A stretch of 64,000 bases of DNA, taken from Candidatus Saccharimonadota bacterium (GTDB lineage: Bacteria > Patescibacteriota > Saccharimonadia > Saccharimonadales > Saccharimonadaceae). Shown in pieces: positions 34,558 through 42,531 of this stretch; position 1 is the stretch's first letter; each line of letters opens with the position of its first letter. The notes beneath the pieces were generated by a model. It was given only the letters and a program-made list of their open reading frames with translations, was not told the DNA's origin and ran no database searches. Location of the stretch: the NCBI GenBank assembly GCA_017511645.1, contig JAFWJH010000004.1, positions 25,737 to 89,736 of the forward strand. Reading direction: 5' to 3'. A program made the position numbers and the translations under genes.

Positions 34558-35781
34558 CTAAAAGTCCTCCACTATTTTCTTAAACTTATCACCACGGTCA
34601 TAAAAATCTTTAAACATATCGAAACTTGCTGCACCGGGGCTAAGAAGTACTATTGCATTGTCAGTTTTTTCTGCTAATTCTTTCGCAGTTTTTACCGCCG
34701 TGTAAAAATCATCCGCCAAAATATACTTATTTTCATCTTCATTTTCTGCTAATTTTAAGCGTGTTTCGCCAATCAATATTGCTTTTTCTAGGTTTGGCGC
34801 GTCAAAAATTGCTTTTTTCATCGGTGCAAGATCAAGTCCACGATCCTTGCCGCCTGCAATCAAAATTACTTTTTTGTTCGGAAAAGATTTTACTGCAACC
34901 TCAAGCGATGGATAAGAAGCCGAAAAACTATCATCATAATAATCTACACCGTTTACAGTTTTTACAAATTCAATATGATGCGGTAAACCTTTGAAATTGT
35001 GTAAACTATCCTTTAATTTATCAAAATCTTTCTCAATTAGCTCATCTAGAGAAACTTCAAAAAATTCTGCCACTGCTAAAAGCGCTGCTTCGGCATTTTC
35101 TTTATTATGCTCACCAGGCACCTTCAAAGAATTTAATAATTCTGTTAATTTCTTAGTCTTTTTTATAATAGGATAAGGAATCTTTTTACCAGCACTCTTT
35201 TCTGCGATTTTCACAGAATTTTTATTATCTTTAAAGTAGATTACACTATCACCGGCTTTCTGAAATTCAGCAATATGGCCTTTCGCGTTTACATAGTCAT
35301 CAAAATCTTTATGTACATTCAGATGGTCCGGTTCAATTCTAAGTACTACTGCAATTTTCGGTGATTTTTCCATATCCCAAAGTTGAAAACTGCTCATTTC
35401 ATAAACAATTACATCGCTCTCTGCGGCTTCATCCAGAATATCTATTGATGGATTTCCAATGTTTCCTACCAAAAATACTTTTTTACCGAACGCCTTCAAA
35501 ATTCCCGCAATCATTGAGCATGTTGTACCTTTGCCCTTAGTACCAGTCACTCCTATTACCGGAGCTTTTATATGATCAAAAAAATATCTAGTCATGCTGG
35601 AAACTCCAGCTCTTGGTGGCACAGATGGACTCCTAAAAACCAAATCAAACCCAGAAAAATCAATCTTGTCTAAATCTTCATTTTTAAAATCATCAAAAAT
35701 TTGTATATCGGCACCAGATTTTTTAAAATAATTTTCAGCCGATTTTCCCTCTTTTCCATAACCCAAAATTGCTATTTTCAT
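34558..35781 (-). CDS. murD: UDP-MurNAc-L-alanine:glutamate ligase (MurD family, probably L-Glu-adding)
   Basis: 407 residues. N-terminal Rossmann-like domain (AILGYGKEGKSAENYF), ATP loop GVTGTKGKGTTCSM (about 77-90), central VYEMSSFQLWDM and RIEPDHLNVHKDFDDYVNAK, and C-terminal ILIAGGKDRGLDLAPM. It ligates glutamate onto UDP-MurNAc-L-Ala in the cytoplasm. Coupling to murL suggests it adds L-Glu (MurD2-type), later epimerised; substrate choice cannot be read from sequence. Predicted leaderless: TATAAT ends 6 bases before the ATG. Confidence 0.9.
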   Translation of the reverse strand: MKIAILGYGKEGKSAENYFKKSGADIQIFDDFKNEDLDKIDFSGFDLVFRSPSVPPRAGVSSMTRYFFDHIKAPVIGVTGTKGKGTTCSMIAGILKAFGKKVFLVGNIGNPSIDILDEAAESDVIVYEMSSFQLWDMEKSPKIAVVLRIEPDHLNVHKDFDDYVNAKGHIAEFQKAGDSVIYFKDNKNSVKIAEKSAGKKIPYPIIKKTKKLTELLNSLKVPGEHNKENAEAALLAVAEFFEVSLDELIEKDFDKLKDSLHNFKGLPHHIEFVKTVNGVDYYDDSFSASYPSLEVAVKSFPNKKVILIAGGKDRGLDLAPMKKAIFDAPNLEKAILIGETRLKLAENEDENKYILADDFYTAVKTAKELAEKTDNAIVLLSPGAASFDMFKDFYDRGDKFKKIVEDF

Positions 35782-35787
35782 AGCTTA

Positions 35788-35793
35788 ATTATA
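35788..35793 (-). promoter_or_regulatory. Leaderless promoter of murD-murL
   Basis: Reverse strand TGG-TATAAT, 6 bases before the ATG at 35781. Confidence 0.7.
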
Positions 35794-35822
35794 CCATAAT
35801 TTAGCCTTAACCGCTACTAGAG

Positions 35823-37094
35823 CTAAAAATTCAATCTATCTTCTAGGCTAGATATAAATGCTTTTTCCGTAGATGAAACCGCTGCAAAACCTCTAATTCC
35901 AGCACCCGCAAACTCACGCGCTAGTTCAATCATCTTAAACTTATCAATTGATTTTATCAAATTCGGCATATTATCGTATCTTTCTATTGTTTCATTCGTA
36001 AAATAGCTTTCTGCGTAATAATCCGCAATTTGTCCAACCGTCTGTGCTCCCATCTGAAAACGTCCAAGCGCATAAGATTTAGCCGCCAAAAAATCCATAT
36101 CTAATATCTCGCCATTTAGCGTCTTCATTAGCTCGGTTTGGATCAGCTCAAACAATTCTTCTGCGTTTTCAATATTCACTTCCCCGTCAAAATCCCAATA
36201 CGAACTCGCCGCGTTGCTCGCCACCGACGACCCCATCCCATATACTAGACCACGCTTCCTCGCCGCACCAAAGATCTTTGAGTTAGTTGTACCATTCAAA
36301 ATATGATTTAGACAATTCATCGCAAATACTTCATTTGGTTCTAAATGTCGCGGTGTTACCAACGAAAACCCAAACGTAATATTCGATGCATCCTTCCGCC
36401 GGATCGACACCGCCTCGCCCGTATGCAACTCCGTCTGCGGTATCTCAAATTTCTCCCCCTCTTTTAAATTCCACTCGTCTAGCGCCCGGATAATCTTATG
36501 TTTACGTCCCTTTATCTTGCCAGCTACAATAAACAACATGTTTTTCGCAGTGTGTGTTCGCCGATAGTGTTCGCGAATGTCTTTGAGTTCGATATTTTTA
36601 ATCGTCTCTAGCCGCTCTGGCAGGGCCAAAATATCTTCGCCCACCGCCTGCTGTACTCGCGGCCACAGCAAACGATAATAATCATTCATATACCCAGTAA
36701 GTTCACTCTTCACGTTAGCTTTTTCGCTCTTTAGCTCTTCCTCGTTAAACTTCGGCTCACAAATCGATATTCGTTGCAATTCCATAATTCGATCCCACTC
36801 AAAGTCCGCGCATTCTGTCTCGTAGCACACCGAAATATCGCTCGTCCAAGCATTGTGGTATGCCCCGTTTTTAGTGAACTCTGCCTCAAACGCTTGCTCA
36901 TCTTTAAACTTTCCGTTTGCACCAAAAGCCAAATGTTCTACCACGTGCGGAATCTCATATACATCTTTGTTTTTAGCATACATCATACCAGCCCGAAACT
37001 GAATCCGAGTCGACATCACGCTTGCGCCAGGTATATCAATTAGTAGCCCCTTAGCGCCATTTTTTAGTGTAATTTCTTCAACCGAATGCTTCAT
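35823..37094 (-). CDS. M16-family zinc peptidase
   Basis: 423 residues. Inverted zinc motif HVVEH at 50-54 (EIPHVVEHLAFG) and the third ligand glutamate near residue 131 (EEELKSEKANVKSEL), the M16 spacing. The N-terminal catalytic and C-terminal inactive-like halves are both present (GLVYGMGSSVASNAASSYWDFDG, FQMGAQTVGQIADYYAESYF). M16 peptidases cut short peptides in a closed chamber. No signal peptide; cytoplasmic. The start lies 44 bases after the secA stop; no clear promoter of its own on this strand, so probably co-transcribed with secA. Confidence 0.9.
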   Translation of the reverse strand: MKHSVEEITLKNGAKGLLIDIPGASVMSTRIQFRAGMMYAKNKDVYEIPHVVEHLAFGANGKFKDEQAFEAEFTKNGAYHNAWTSDISVCYETECADFEWDRIMELQRISICEPKFNEEELKSEKANVKSELTGYMNDYYRLLWPRVQQAVGEDILALPERLETIKNIELKDIREHYRRTHTAKNMLFIVAGKIKGRKHKIIRALDEWNLKEGEKFEIPQTELHTGEAVSIRRKDASNITFGFSLVTPRHLEPNEVFAMNCLNHILNGTTNSKIFGAARKRGLVYGMGSSVASNAASSYWDFDGEVNIENAEELFELIQTELMKTLNGEILDMDFLAAKSYALGRFQMGAQTVGQIADYYAESYFTNETIERYDNMPNLIKSIDKFKMIELAREFAGAGIRGFAAVSSTEKAFISSLEDRLNF

Positions 37095-37097
37095 ATA

Positions 37098-37126
37098 TTG
37101 ACAAATTAATCCACTTATGCTATAAT
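37098..37126 (+). promoter_or_regulatory. Full-consensus promoter antisense to secA
   Basis: TTGACA (37098-37103), exactly 17 bases ending TGC, TATAAT (37121-37126). It points into the 3' end of secA; no plus-strand gene follows. A 6-bp stem (TCCGCT/AGCGGA, about 37144-37178) with a T-run follows, which could end a short RNA. Confidence 0.6.
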
Positions 37127-37138
37127 GTAATTATCGGA

Positions 37139-39955
37139 TTATTTCCGCTTCGATTTTGTTTTCTTCTTCGCAGCGGATTTTTTCTTTTTCTTAGCACCAC
37201 TTTTCTTTATTGTGGCCCGCTTTGGTGTGGTTTTTTTCTTACCGCCTTTTCTGAACTCGTCATCCAAGTTTTTCTCACCCTTCGAGATCTCATTTACGCC
37301 CTTCTCGGTCTGCGTTTCAGCCATCTTAGTGAGCTCAGATTCATATTCTTCGCCATCCGTCACATTATCTGCCGCTGCTTCACTCGGCGTAATTGAGAGT
37401 AAGATCTTCAACACTTCTTCGCGTAGATTCCTTTGCAAGCCATCAAATAGCTTCTGCGACTCCGAGCGATATTCTACCAACGGATCACGCTGCCCTACAC
37501 TGCGCCAATGGATTCCTTCGCGCAGATGCTGCATATTTTCAAGATGTTGCATCCACAAAGTATCGAGTACCTTGAGATATACTTCGCGCTCTACTTTACG
37601 CATCGCTTCAGTGCCAAATTCCAACTCTTTTTTATGGTATGCTTCTTCTACCGCCTCAAGCGCTAGTTTTTCGCGGTCTTTTTCTTTACGCATCAGACCA
37701 ATGCCATGAATCAGATCGTCATCAAAATCAAATACCGCCTTAAACTCCGCGTCAAAATTTTTATTTACCCGCGACGAAAACTCCGTCAAAGATTTTACTT
37801 CATCTCGCATCAACCGCTTAATTTCTGGGAAGATATCATCACCCATCAAGATCTTCCGCCGCATCATATATACCACCTTACGATGACGGTTGATCACGTT
37901 ATCATACTGTACCACATTCTTACGCGAATCAAAGTTAAATCCTTCAATTCGCTTTTGTGCCGCTTCAAGGGTACGCGAGATCGCCTTTGTCTGAATTGGT
38001 GTGTCTTCGTCTACACCTAGTCGCGTCATCAGCATCTTTACTCTATCGCCCTGGAATATTCGCATCAAATCATCTTCGCAGCTCACAAAGAATTGCGTCG
38101 TACCCGGATCACCTTGCCGACCACCGCGACCTCTTAACTGATTATCTACCCGCCGCGAATCATGCCGTTCCGAGCCAATTACTACTAGCCCACCAAGCTC
38201 TTTTACTCCTTCGCCTAGCTTAATGTCTGTACCACGCCCCGCCATGTTTGTAGCTAGCGTAATCGCGCCCTTTTCGCCCGCCTTCGCAATAATCGCCGCT
38301 TCACGTTCGTTGTTCTTGGCGTTCAAGATTTCGTATGGGATCTTCTCAGCATCCAGATAACGTGCAATTTCTTCGTTGTTCGCGATCGAACCTGAGCCTA
38401 CCAATACTGGTTGACCTTTCTCATGATATTTGCGAATCTCATCCGCAATCGCTTTCAGCTTACCGGCTTTAGTCTTATAAATCAAGTCATCCTTATCCAC
38501 ACGTTGAATTGGCTTATTCGGTGGGATTTGAATCACGTCTAGTGCATAAATCTGCTGGAACTCTTCAGCCTCTGTAAATGCCGTACCAGTCATACCGGAT
38601 AATTTCTTGTACAATCTGAAGAAGTTCTGGAACGAAATCGTCGCAAGTGTCATCGACTCTTGCTTTACTACTACGCCCTCTTTAGCTTCGATCGCTTGAT
38701 GTAAGCCCTCATTGTAGCGCCTCCCCTGCATCAAGCGCCCAGTGTGTTCGTCTACAATGATTACTTCACCGGAATTAGTCACTACATAATCTTTGTCACG
38801 TTTAAAAATAATTTCTGCCCGAATCGCCTGTTCAAGATGATACACTAGCCGCGTATTCTTGGTAGAATACAAATTATCCACCCCTAATATCTTTTGAACT
38901 TTTTCGATCCCCGCATCAGTCAAAGTCACACTGCGACGCTTTTCATCCAAAATATAATCATCCGAATTAAGTCTTGCTGCTACTTTAGCAAATTGATAAT
39001 ACGCATCCGGGTTATCACCTGCCGGCGCCGAAATAATCAGTGGGGTCCTAGCTTCGTCGATCAAGATCGAATCTACCTCATCCACAATCGCAAAGTTAAG
39101 CTCGCGCTGACGAAGATACTGTACTTCGCTAGTCATATTGTCACGCAGGTAGTCAAACCCAAATTCATTATTAGTACCATAAGTAATGTCTGCCGCATAG
39201 GCTTCTTTACGTGTGGCCGGCTTCAAGTGTCGGAATCTCTCATCATCGTGGTCTTCATTTTCATACTCTGCATCATAAATAAATGAAGCGTTATTAATAA
39301 TCACGCCTACGCTCATTCCTAGAAAATCATAAATCGGACCATTCCAACCCGCGTCACGCTGTGCCAAATAATCGTTCACCGTCACCACATGCACGCCTCG
39401 CCCCGTCAGACCATTAAGATACGCTGGTAGCATCGCTACAAGGGTTTTGCCTTCGCCGGTCTTCATCTCAGCTACTGCACCTTCGTGCAGTACCATACCA
39501 CCAATCAGCTGTACATCATATGGCCGAAGCCCCAGTATACGTTTAGAAGCCTCCCGCGCTACTGCAAACACTTCTGGTAGAAGCTCGTTCAATATCTTTG
39601 TGTCATCTACTGGTGGGCGTTTTTTGCCAGTCCTATTGATACCCTGCTCAGCTCGCGCTACTTTCAGGGCCTTACTAATTTTATTTCTAAATACCTCCGT
39701 CTGCTCGGCCAGCTCTGCATCGCTCATTTTTTCGTATTTTGGCTCTAGTTTGCCAATCTCTTGCGCTTTCTTCCACATGCGCTTCAAAGTTTTTTTCTGA
39801 GCATCACCAAACACCCCCTGCAAAAACTTCGTCAACGCGGTCTTATCTGCCAACTTATCAGTTGGTTTTTTCTCCCTATGTACCTTCTTTTCGGATTTTG
39901 GTTTGTCAACTTTTTTCACACCAGCCTTCACAGCCTTTTCGGTTTTTTTCGCCAT
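37139..39955 (-). CDS. secA: Protein translocase ATPase SecA
   Basis: 938 residues. Walker A MKTGEGKTLVAMLPAYLNGL, PPXD region, DEAD motif FAIVDEVDSILIDEARTPLIIS, helicase motif ATNMAGRGTDIKLGEGV and QLRGRGGRQGDPG. A basic N-terminal extension of about 35 residues (KKTEKAVKAGVKKVDKPKSEKK) and a Lys/Ala-rich tail replace the usual ends. The C-terminal zinc-binding CxCx8CH motif for SecB is missing. It drives Sec export. GGAGG precedes the ATG, and TGG-TAAAAT (39984-39989) is the likely -10 box. Confidence 0.97.
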   Translation of the reverse strand: MAKKTEKAVKAGVKKVDKPKSEKKVHREKKPTDKLADKTALTKFLQGVFGDAQKKTLKRMWKKAQEIGKLEPKYEKMSDAELAEQTEVFRNKISKALKVARAEQGINRTGKKRPPVDDTKILNELLPEVFAVAREASKRILGLRPYDVQLIGGMVLHEGAVAEMKTGEGKTLVAMLPAYLNGLTGRGVHVVTVNDYLAQRDAGWNGPIYDFLGMSVGVIINNASFIYDAEYENEDHDDERFRHLKPATRKEAYAADITYGTNNEFGFDYLRDNMTSEVQYLRQRELNFAIVDEVDSILIDEARTPLIISAPAGDNPDAYYQFAKVAARLNSDDYILDEKRRSVTLTDAGIEKVQKILGVDNLYSTKNTRLVYHLEQAIRAEIIFKRDKDYVVTNSGEVIIVDEHTGRLMQGRRYNEGLHQAIEAKEGVVVKQESMTLATISFQNFFRLYKKLSGMTGTAFTEAEEFQQIYALDVIQIPPNKPIQRVDKDDLIYKTKAGKLKAIADEIRKYHEKGQPVLVGSGSIANNEEIARYLDAEKIPYEILNAKNNEREAAIIAKAGEKGAITLATNMAGRGTDIKLGEGVKELGGLVVIGSERHDSRRVDNQLRGRGGRQGDPGTTQFFVSCEDDLMRIFQGDRVKMLMTRLGVDEDTPIQTKAISRTLEAAQKRIEGFNFDSRKNVVQYDNVINRHRKVVYMMRRKILMGDDIFPEIKRLMRDEVKSLTEFSSRVNKNFDAEFKAVFDFDDDLIHGIGLMRKEKDREKLALEAVEEAYHKKELEFGTEAMRKVEREVYLKVLDTLWMQHLENMQHLREGIHWRSVGQRDPLVEYRSESQKLFDGLQRNLREEVLKILLSITPSEAAADNVTDGEEYESELTKMAETQTEKGVNEISKGEKNLDDEFRKGGKKKTTPKRATIKKSGAKKKKKSAAKKKTKSKRK

Positions 39956-39983
39956 AAGCCTCCAACAGAATTAACTTCCCCTT

Positions 39984-39989
39984 ATTTTA
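39984..39989 (-). promoter_or_regulatory. Extended -10 promoter of secA
   Basis: Reverse strand TGG-TAAAAT, followed by a leader of about 22 nt with GGAGG. Confidence 0.5.
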
Positions 39990-39994
39990 CCATA

Positions 39995-40357
39995 TTATTT
40001 TCTCTTGATAAAGAGGTTACGCCAGTTTTTCTTTTGGCGATGCGGCTGCACTTCTAACTTATAACGCCGAATCTGCCCGAGCAACTTCGCCTCTACCAAA
40101 TCTACTCCTGCAAACACATTCGAACACTCGTCGCGCGCCGCAATTACTTTACCGCCAGGAATCTCCATTGCAGCCGAAATTTCATATTTATCACCTTTAT
40201 TCTTCCCAATCTCTGCCACTGCCACCTTTGCCACCACATCTTTTTTAGATCCATGTGGCAAATACCGGTCCAATTTTCCGATTCTTTTTTTGATATATTT
40301 TTTAAGTGACTCTTCAATTTTATAATTCTTCCCGCTCGTTTCAATTTTTTCTATCAT
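39995..40357 (-). CDS. hpf: Ribosome hibernation-promoting factor, short form
   Basis: 120 residues, HPF/RaiA fold: IEKIETSGKNYKIEESLKKYIKKRIGKLDRYLP at the start, EISAAMEIPGGKVIAARDECSNVFAGVDLVEAKLLGQIRRYK in the middle. It lacks the long-form C-terminal dimerisation domain. It inactivates ribosomes at low energy. AAGGAGG precedes the ATG by 5 bases. It follows serS with a 31-base gap. Confidence 0.88.
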   Translation of the reverse strand: MIEKIETSGKNYKIEESLKKYIKKRIGKLDRYLPHGSKKDVVAKVAVAEIGKNKGDKYEISAAMEIPGGKVIAARDECSNVFAGVDLVEAKLLGQIRRYKLEVQPHRQKKNWRNLFIKRK

Positions 40358-40388
40358 ATTCCTCCTTATGTGACATTTGTCTCATTTA

Positions 40389-41633
40389 TTATATTTCTTC
40401 TTTTCCGCCAAGGTATTGTCTTAGCACCTCTGGCACCTTGAGCTTACCACCTTCTGTAGCATAGTTCTCAAGCATCACTACCAGCGCCCTTGCCAACGGT
40501 ATCGCTGTACCATTTAACGTATGCACATATTCTACGGTGCCGTCTTTACGCCGCACTCGGCAATTCACCGCCTGTGCCTGAAAATCTGTACAGTTAGAAC
40601 AACTCGTAATCTCTTGATATTTTTGATTCACTGGCGACCAATATTCCATGTCGTATTTTTTCGCCGCCGGCGCACCTAGGTCCCCCGCCGCAATATTTAC
40701 TACATGATACGGAATACCTAGCCCCTGCCAGATCTCTTCTTCAATCGCTAGGATTTTCTCGTGCATTTCCTTGCTCTGCTCTGGTAAACAGAAAATATAC
40801 ATTTCAAGTTTATTAAACTGATGTACACGGAATAGTCCCCGTGTATATTTACCATAAGTCCCCGCCTCTTTTCTGAAACACGCCGAATACCCCGCATAAA
40901 ACAACGGCAACTTATCTTCGTCAATAATTTCATCCATATGGTAGCCAGTCAGGGGCATCTCGGCCGTCGCAATCATCGCTAAATCTTCGCCTTCAATATA
41001 ATATTCATCGCTTTGATCGGAAGTGCGCGAGTTAAACCCACAACCTTCAAGCACTCGTGAAGATACCATATCTGGCACCGTCATAAAAGTAAACCCGTGT
41101 TCTAATACTTTCGACAACCCATATTGTAATAAAGCATTCTCGAGTAACGCCAACTCACCCTTAAGATAATAAAATTTCGCTCCCGCCACTTTTGCCCCCC
41201 GCTCAAAATCTACCCAATCTCGGCTTATTGCATAGTCTAGGTGATCTACACCAGTCGCATGATTTTCGCCCCAATGCTTGATTTCTACACTATCCTCTTC
41301 ACCACCAAGCGGCACATCGTCAAAGATTACATTTGGCACCGTCTTAATCAGTCCCTTTAAGTTATTCTCAGTCTCAGACAAATTAGCTTCTTTCTCGGCC
41401 AACTCCAACTTCACCGCCTTGCCCGCTTCGATTAGTTCCGGCTCTGGCTTACCACCCTTCATCTTGGCAGCAATTTCATTACGTGTCTTACGCAAGTCTT
41501 CCACTACCGCTAGCTCCGCCTTGCGTGTATCGTCTAAGTCTAGAATTTTTTTAATATTAATTTTATAGCCCTTTTCCCTTGCGGACCGTTCTACAAGTTC
41601 CAAGTTTTCTCTAATAAACTTCACATCTAACAT
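40389..41633 (-). CDS. serS: Seryl-tRNA synthetase
   Basis: 414 residues. N-terminal coiled-coil arm (about 25-100) for tRNA-Ser, class II motif 2 SACFRKEAGTYGKYTRGLFRVHQFNKLEMYIF and motif 3 HTLNGTAIPLARALVVMLENYAT. Predicted leaderless: TATAAT (41640-41645) is 6 bases before the ATG. It diverges from the membrane protein gene at 41671 through a perfect palindrome. Confidence 0.97.
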   Translation of the reverse strand: MLDVKFIRENLELVERSAREKGYKINIKKILDLDDTRKAELAVVEDLRKTRNEIAAKMKGGKPEPELIEAGKAVKLELAEKEANLSETENNLKGLIKTVPNVIFDDVPLGGEEDSVEIKHWGENHATGVDHLDYAISRDWVDFERGAKVAGAKFYYLKGELALLENALLQYGLSKVLEHGFTFMTVPDMVSSRVLEGCGFNSRTSDQSDEYYIEGEDLAMIATAEMPLTGYHMDEIIDEDKLPLFYAGYSACFRKEAGTYGKYTRGLFRVHQFNKLEMYIFCLPEQSKEMHEKILAIEEEIWQGLGIPYHVVNIAAGDLGAPAAKKYDMEYWSPVNQKYQEITSCSNCTDFQAQAVNCRVRRKDGTVEYVHTLNGTAIPLARALVVMLENYATEGGKLKVPEVLRQYLGGKEEI

Positions 41634-41673
41634 GTTTTTATTATATCATTATTTTTGTTATAATAAAAACATG
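41631..41673. promoter_or_regulatory. Perfectly palindromic divergent leaderless promoters
   Basis: Two 15-bp arms (41631-41645 and 41659-41673) are exact inverted copies around a 13-base centre. Each arm holds a start codon, a 6-base spacer and a TATAAT box, for serS (minus) and the 282-aa gene (plus). Confidence 0.85.
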
Positions 41674-42519
41674 GAAAACGCTTTCACTCTTTTACCAATG
41701 AGCCATAACTTTACCCTAGAACCCGGTGGCACTTACACTGGCTCTATTACCATAGTTAATCCCGTCAACTCCACTAGCGATTTTTCTTACTTAGTATCCG
41801 TATCACCTTATAATGTAGTCGGAGAAGATTACCAAGCCGACATCAGTAACGTCTCCGCTTTTTCAGAAATCGTTGACTGGATTACTATTTCCGAACCTAC
41901 TGGCACTATTGCTCCCAACGAAGCTCGCGAAGTAGAGTTTACCATCAATGTTCCCGAAGATGCCTATGCCGGTGGCCAATATGCCGCCATCATGGTAACT
42001 TCCGATCCCGAAAAGCAAGAATCTGAAGGTGTCTCCATCAACAATATCTTTGCCCTCGCCAGCATCATCTATGCTAATGTCAACGGCGAAGTTACCCACG
42101 AAGGTTCCATTATAGAAAACAACGTTCCCGAGTTTTCTACTACCACGCCAGTTAACGTCAGCGCCCTCTTAGATAATCACGGCAATATTCACGAAACTGC
42201 CATCGTCGCCCTAAATGTTACGAACAACATCACTGGCGAAAAAATCTTCCCCACCGACGAAGACCAAGACAATCATTTTTCCGAAATCGTCATGCCAGAC
42301 ACCACCCGCTATATCACTCGTCAAATCGACAATCTTCCTGTACTCGGCGTTGTCAAAGTCGAACAAACCATCTATTACAACAACGAAGTTTCTACTGTAA
42401 CTAAAGATATTATTATCTGCCCAGTCTGGTTCATGTTTATCATTGTTTTAGTTATCATGGGCATCATCGGCTTTATCATTGCCGCCGTCAAACATCACCG
42501 CAAAAAAATCAGAGTTTAA
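41671..42519 (+). CDS. Beta-sandwich protein with C-terminal membrane anchor
   Basis: 282 residues from the ATG at 41671 (MENAFTLLPMSHNFTLEPGGTYTGSITIVNP), 6 bases after TATAAT; an upstream ATG at 41632 lies before the predicted transcript start and gives no signal peptide. Two domains follow: about 10-115, resembling the DUF916/WxLIP-type fold with NVPEDAYAGGQYAAIMV, and a second to about 240. A transmembrane helix (about 248-272) and a basic end (HHRKKIRV) close it. The architecture suits a cell-wall-binding protein with the domains outside, but no export signal is visible. Family assignment tentative. Confidence 0.7.
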   Translation: MENAFTLLPMSHNFTLEPGGTYTGSITIVNPVNSTSDFSYLVSVSPYNVVGEDYQADISNVSAFSEIVDWITISEPTGTIAPNEAREVEFTINVPEDAYAGGQYAAIMVTSDPEKQESEGVSINNIFALASIIYANVNGEVTHEGSIIENNVPEFSTTTPVNVSALLDNHGNIHETAIVALNVTNNITGEKIFPTDEDQDNHFSEIVMPDTTRYITRQIDNLPVLGVVKVEQTIYYNNEVSTVTKDIIICPVWFMFIIVLVIMGIIGFIIAAVKHHRKKIRV

Positions 42520-42531
42520 TTCGACGAGAGA

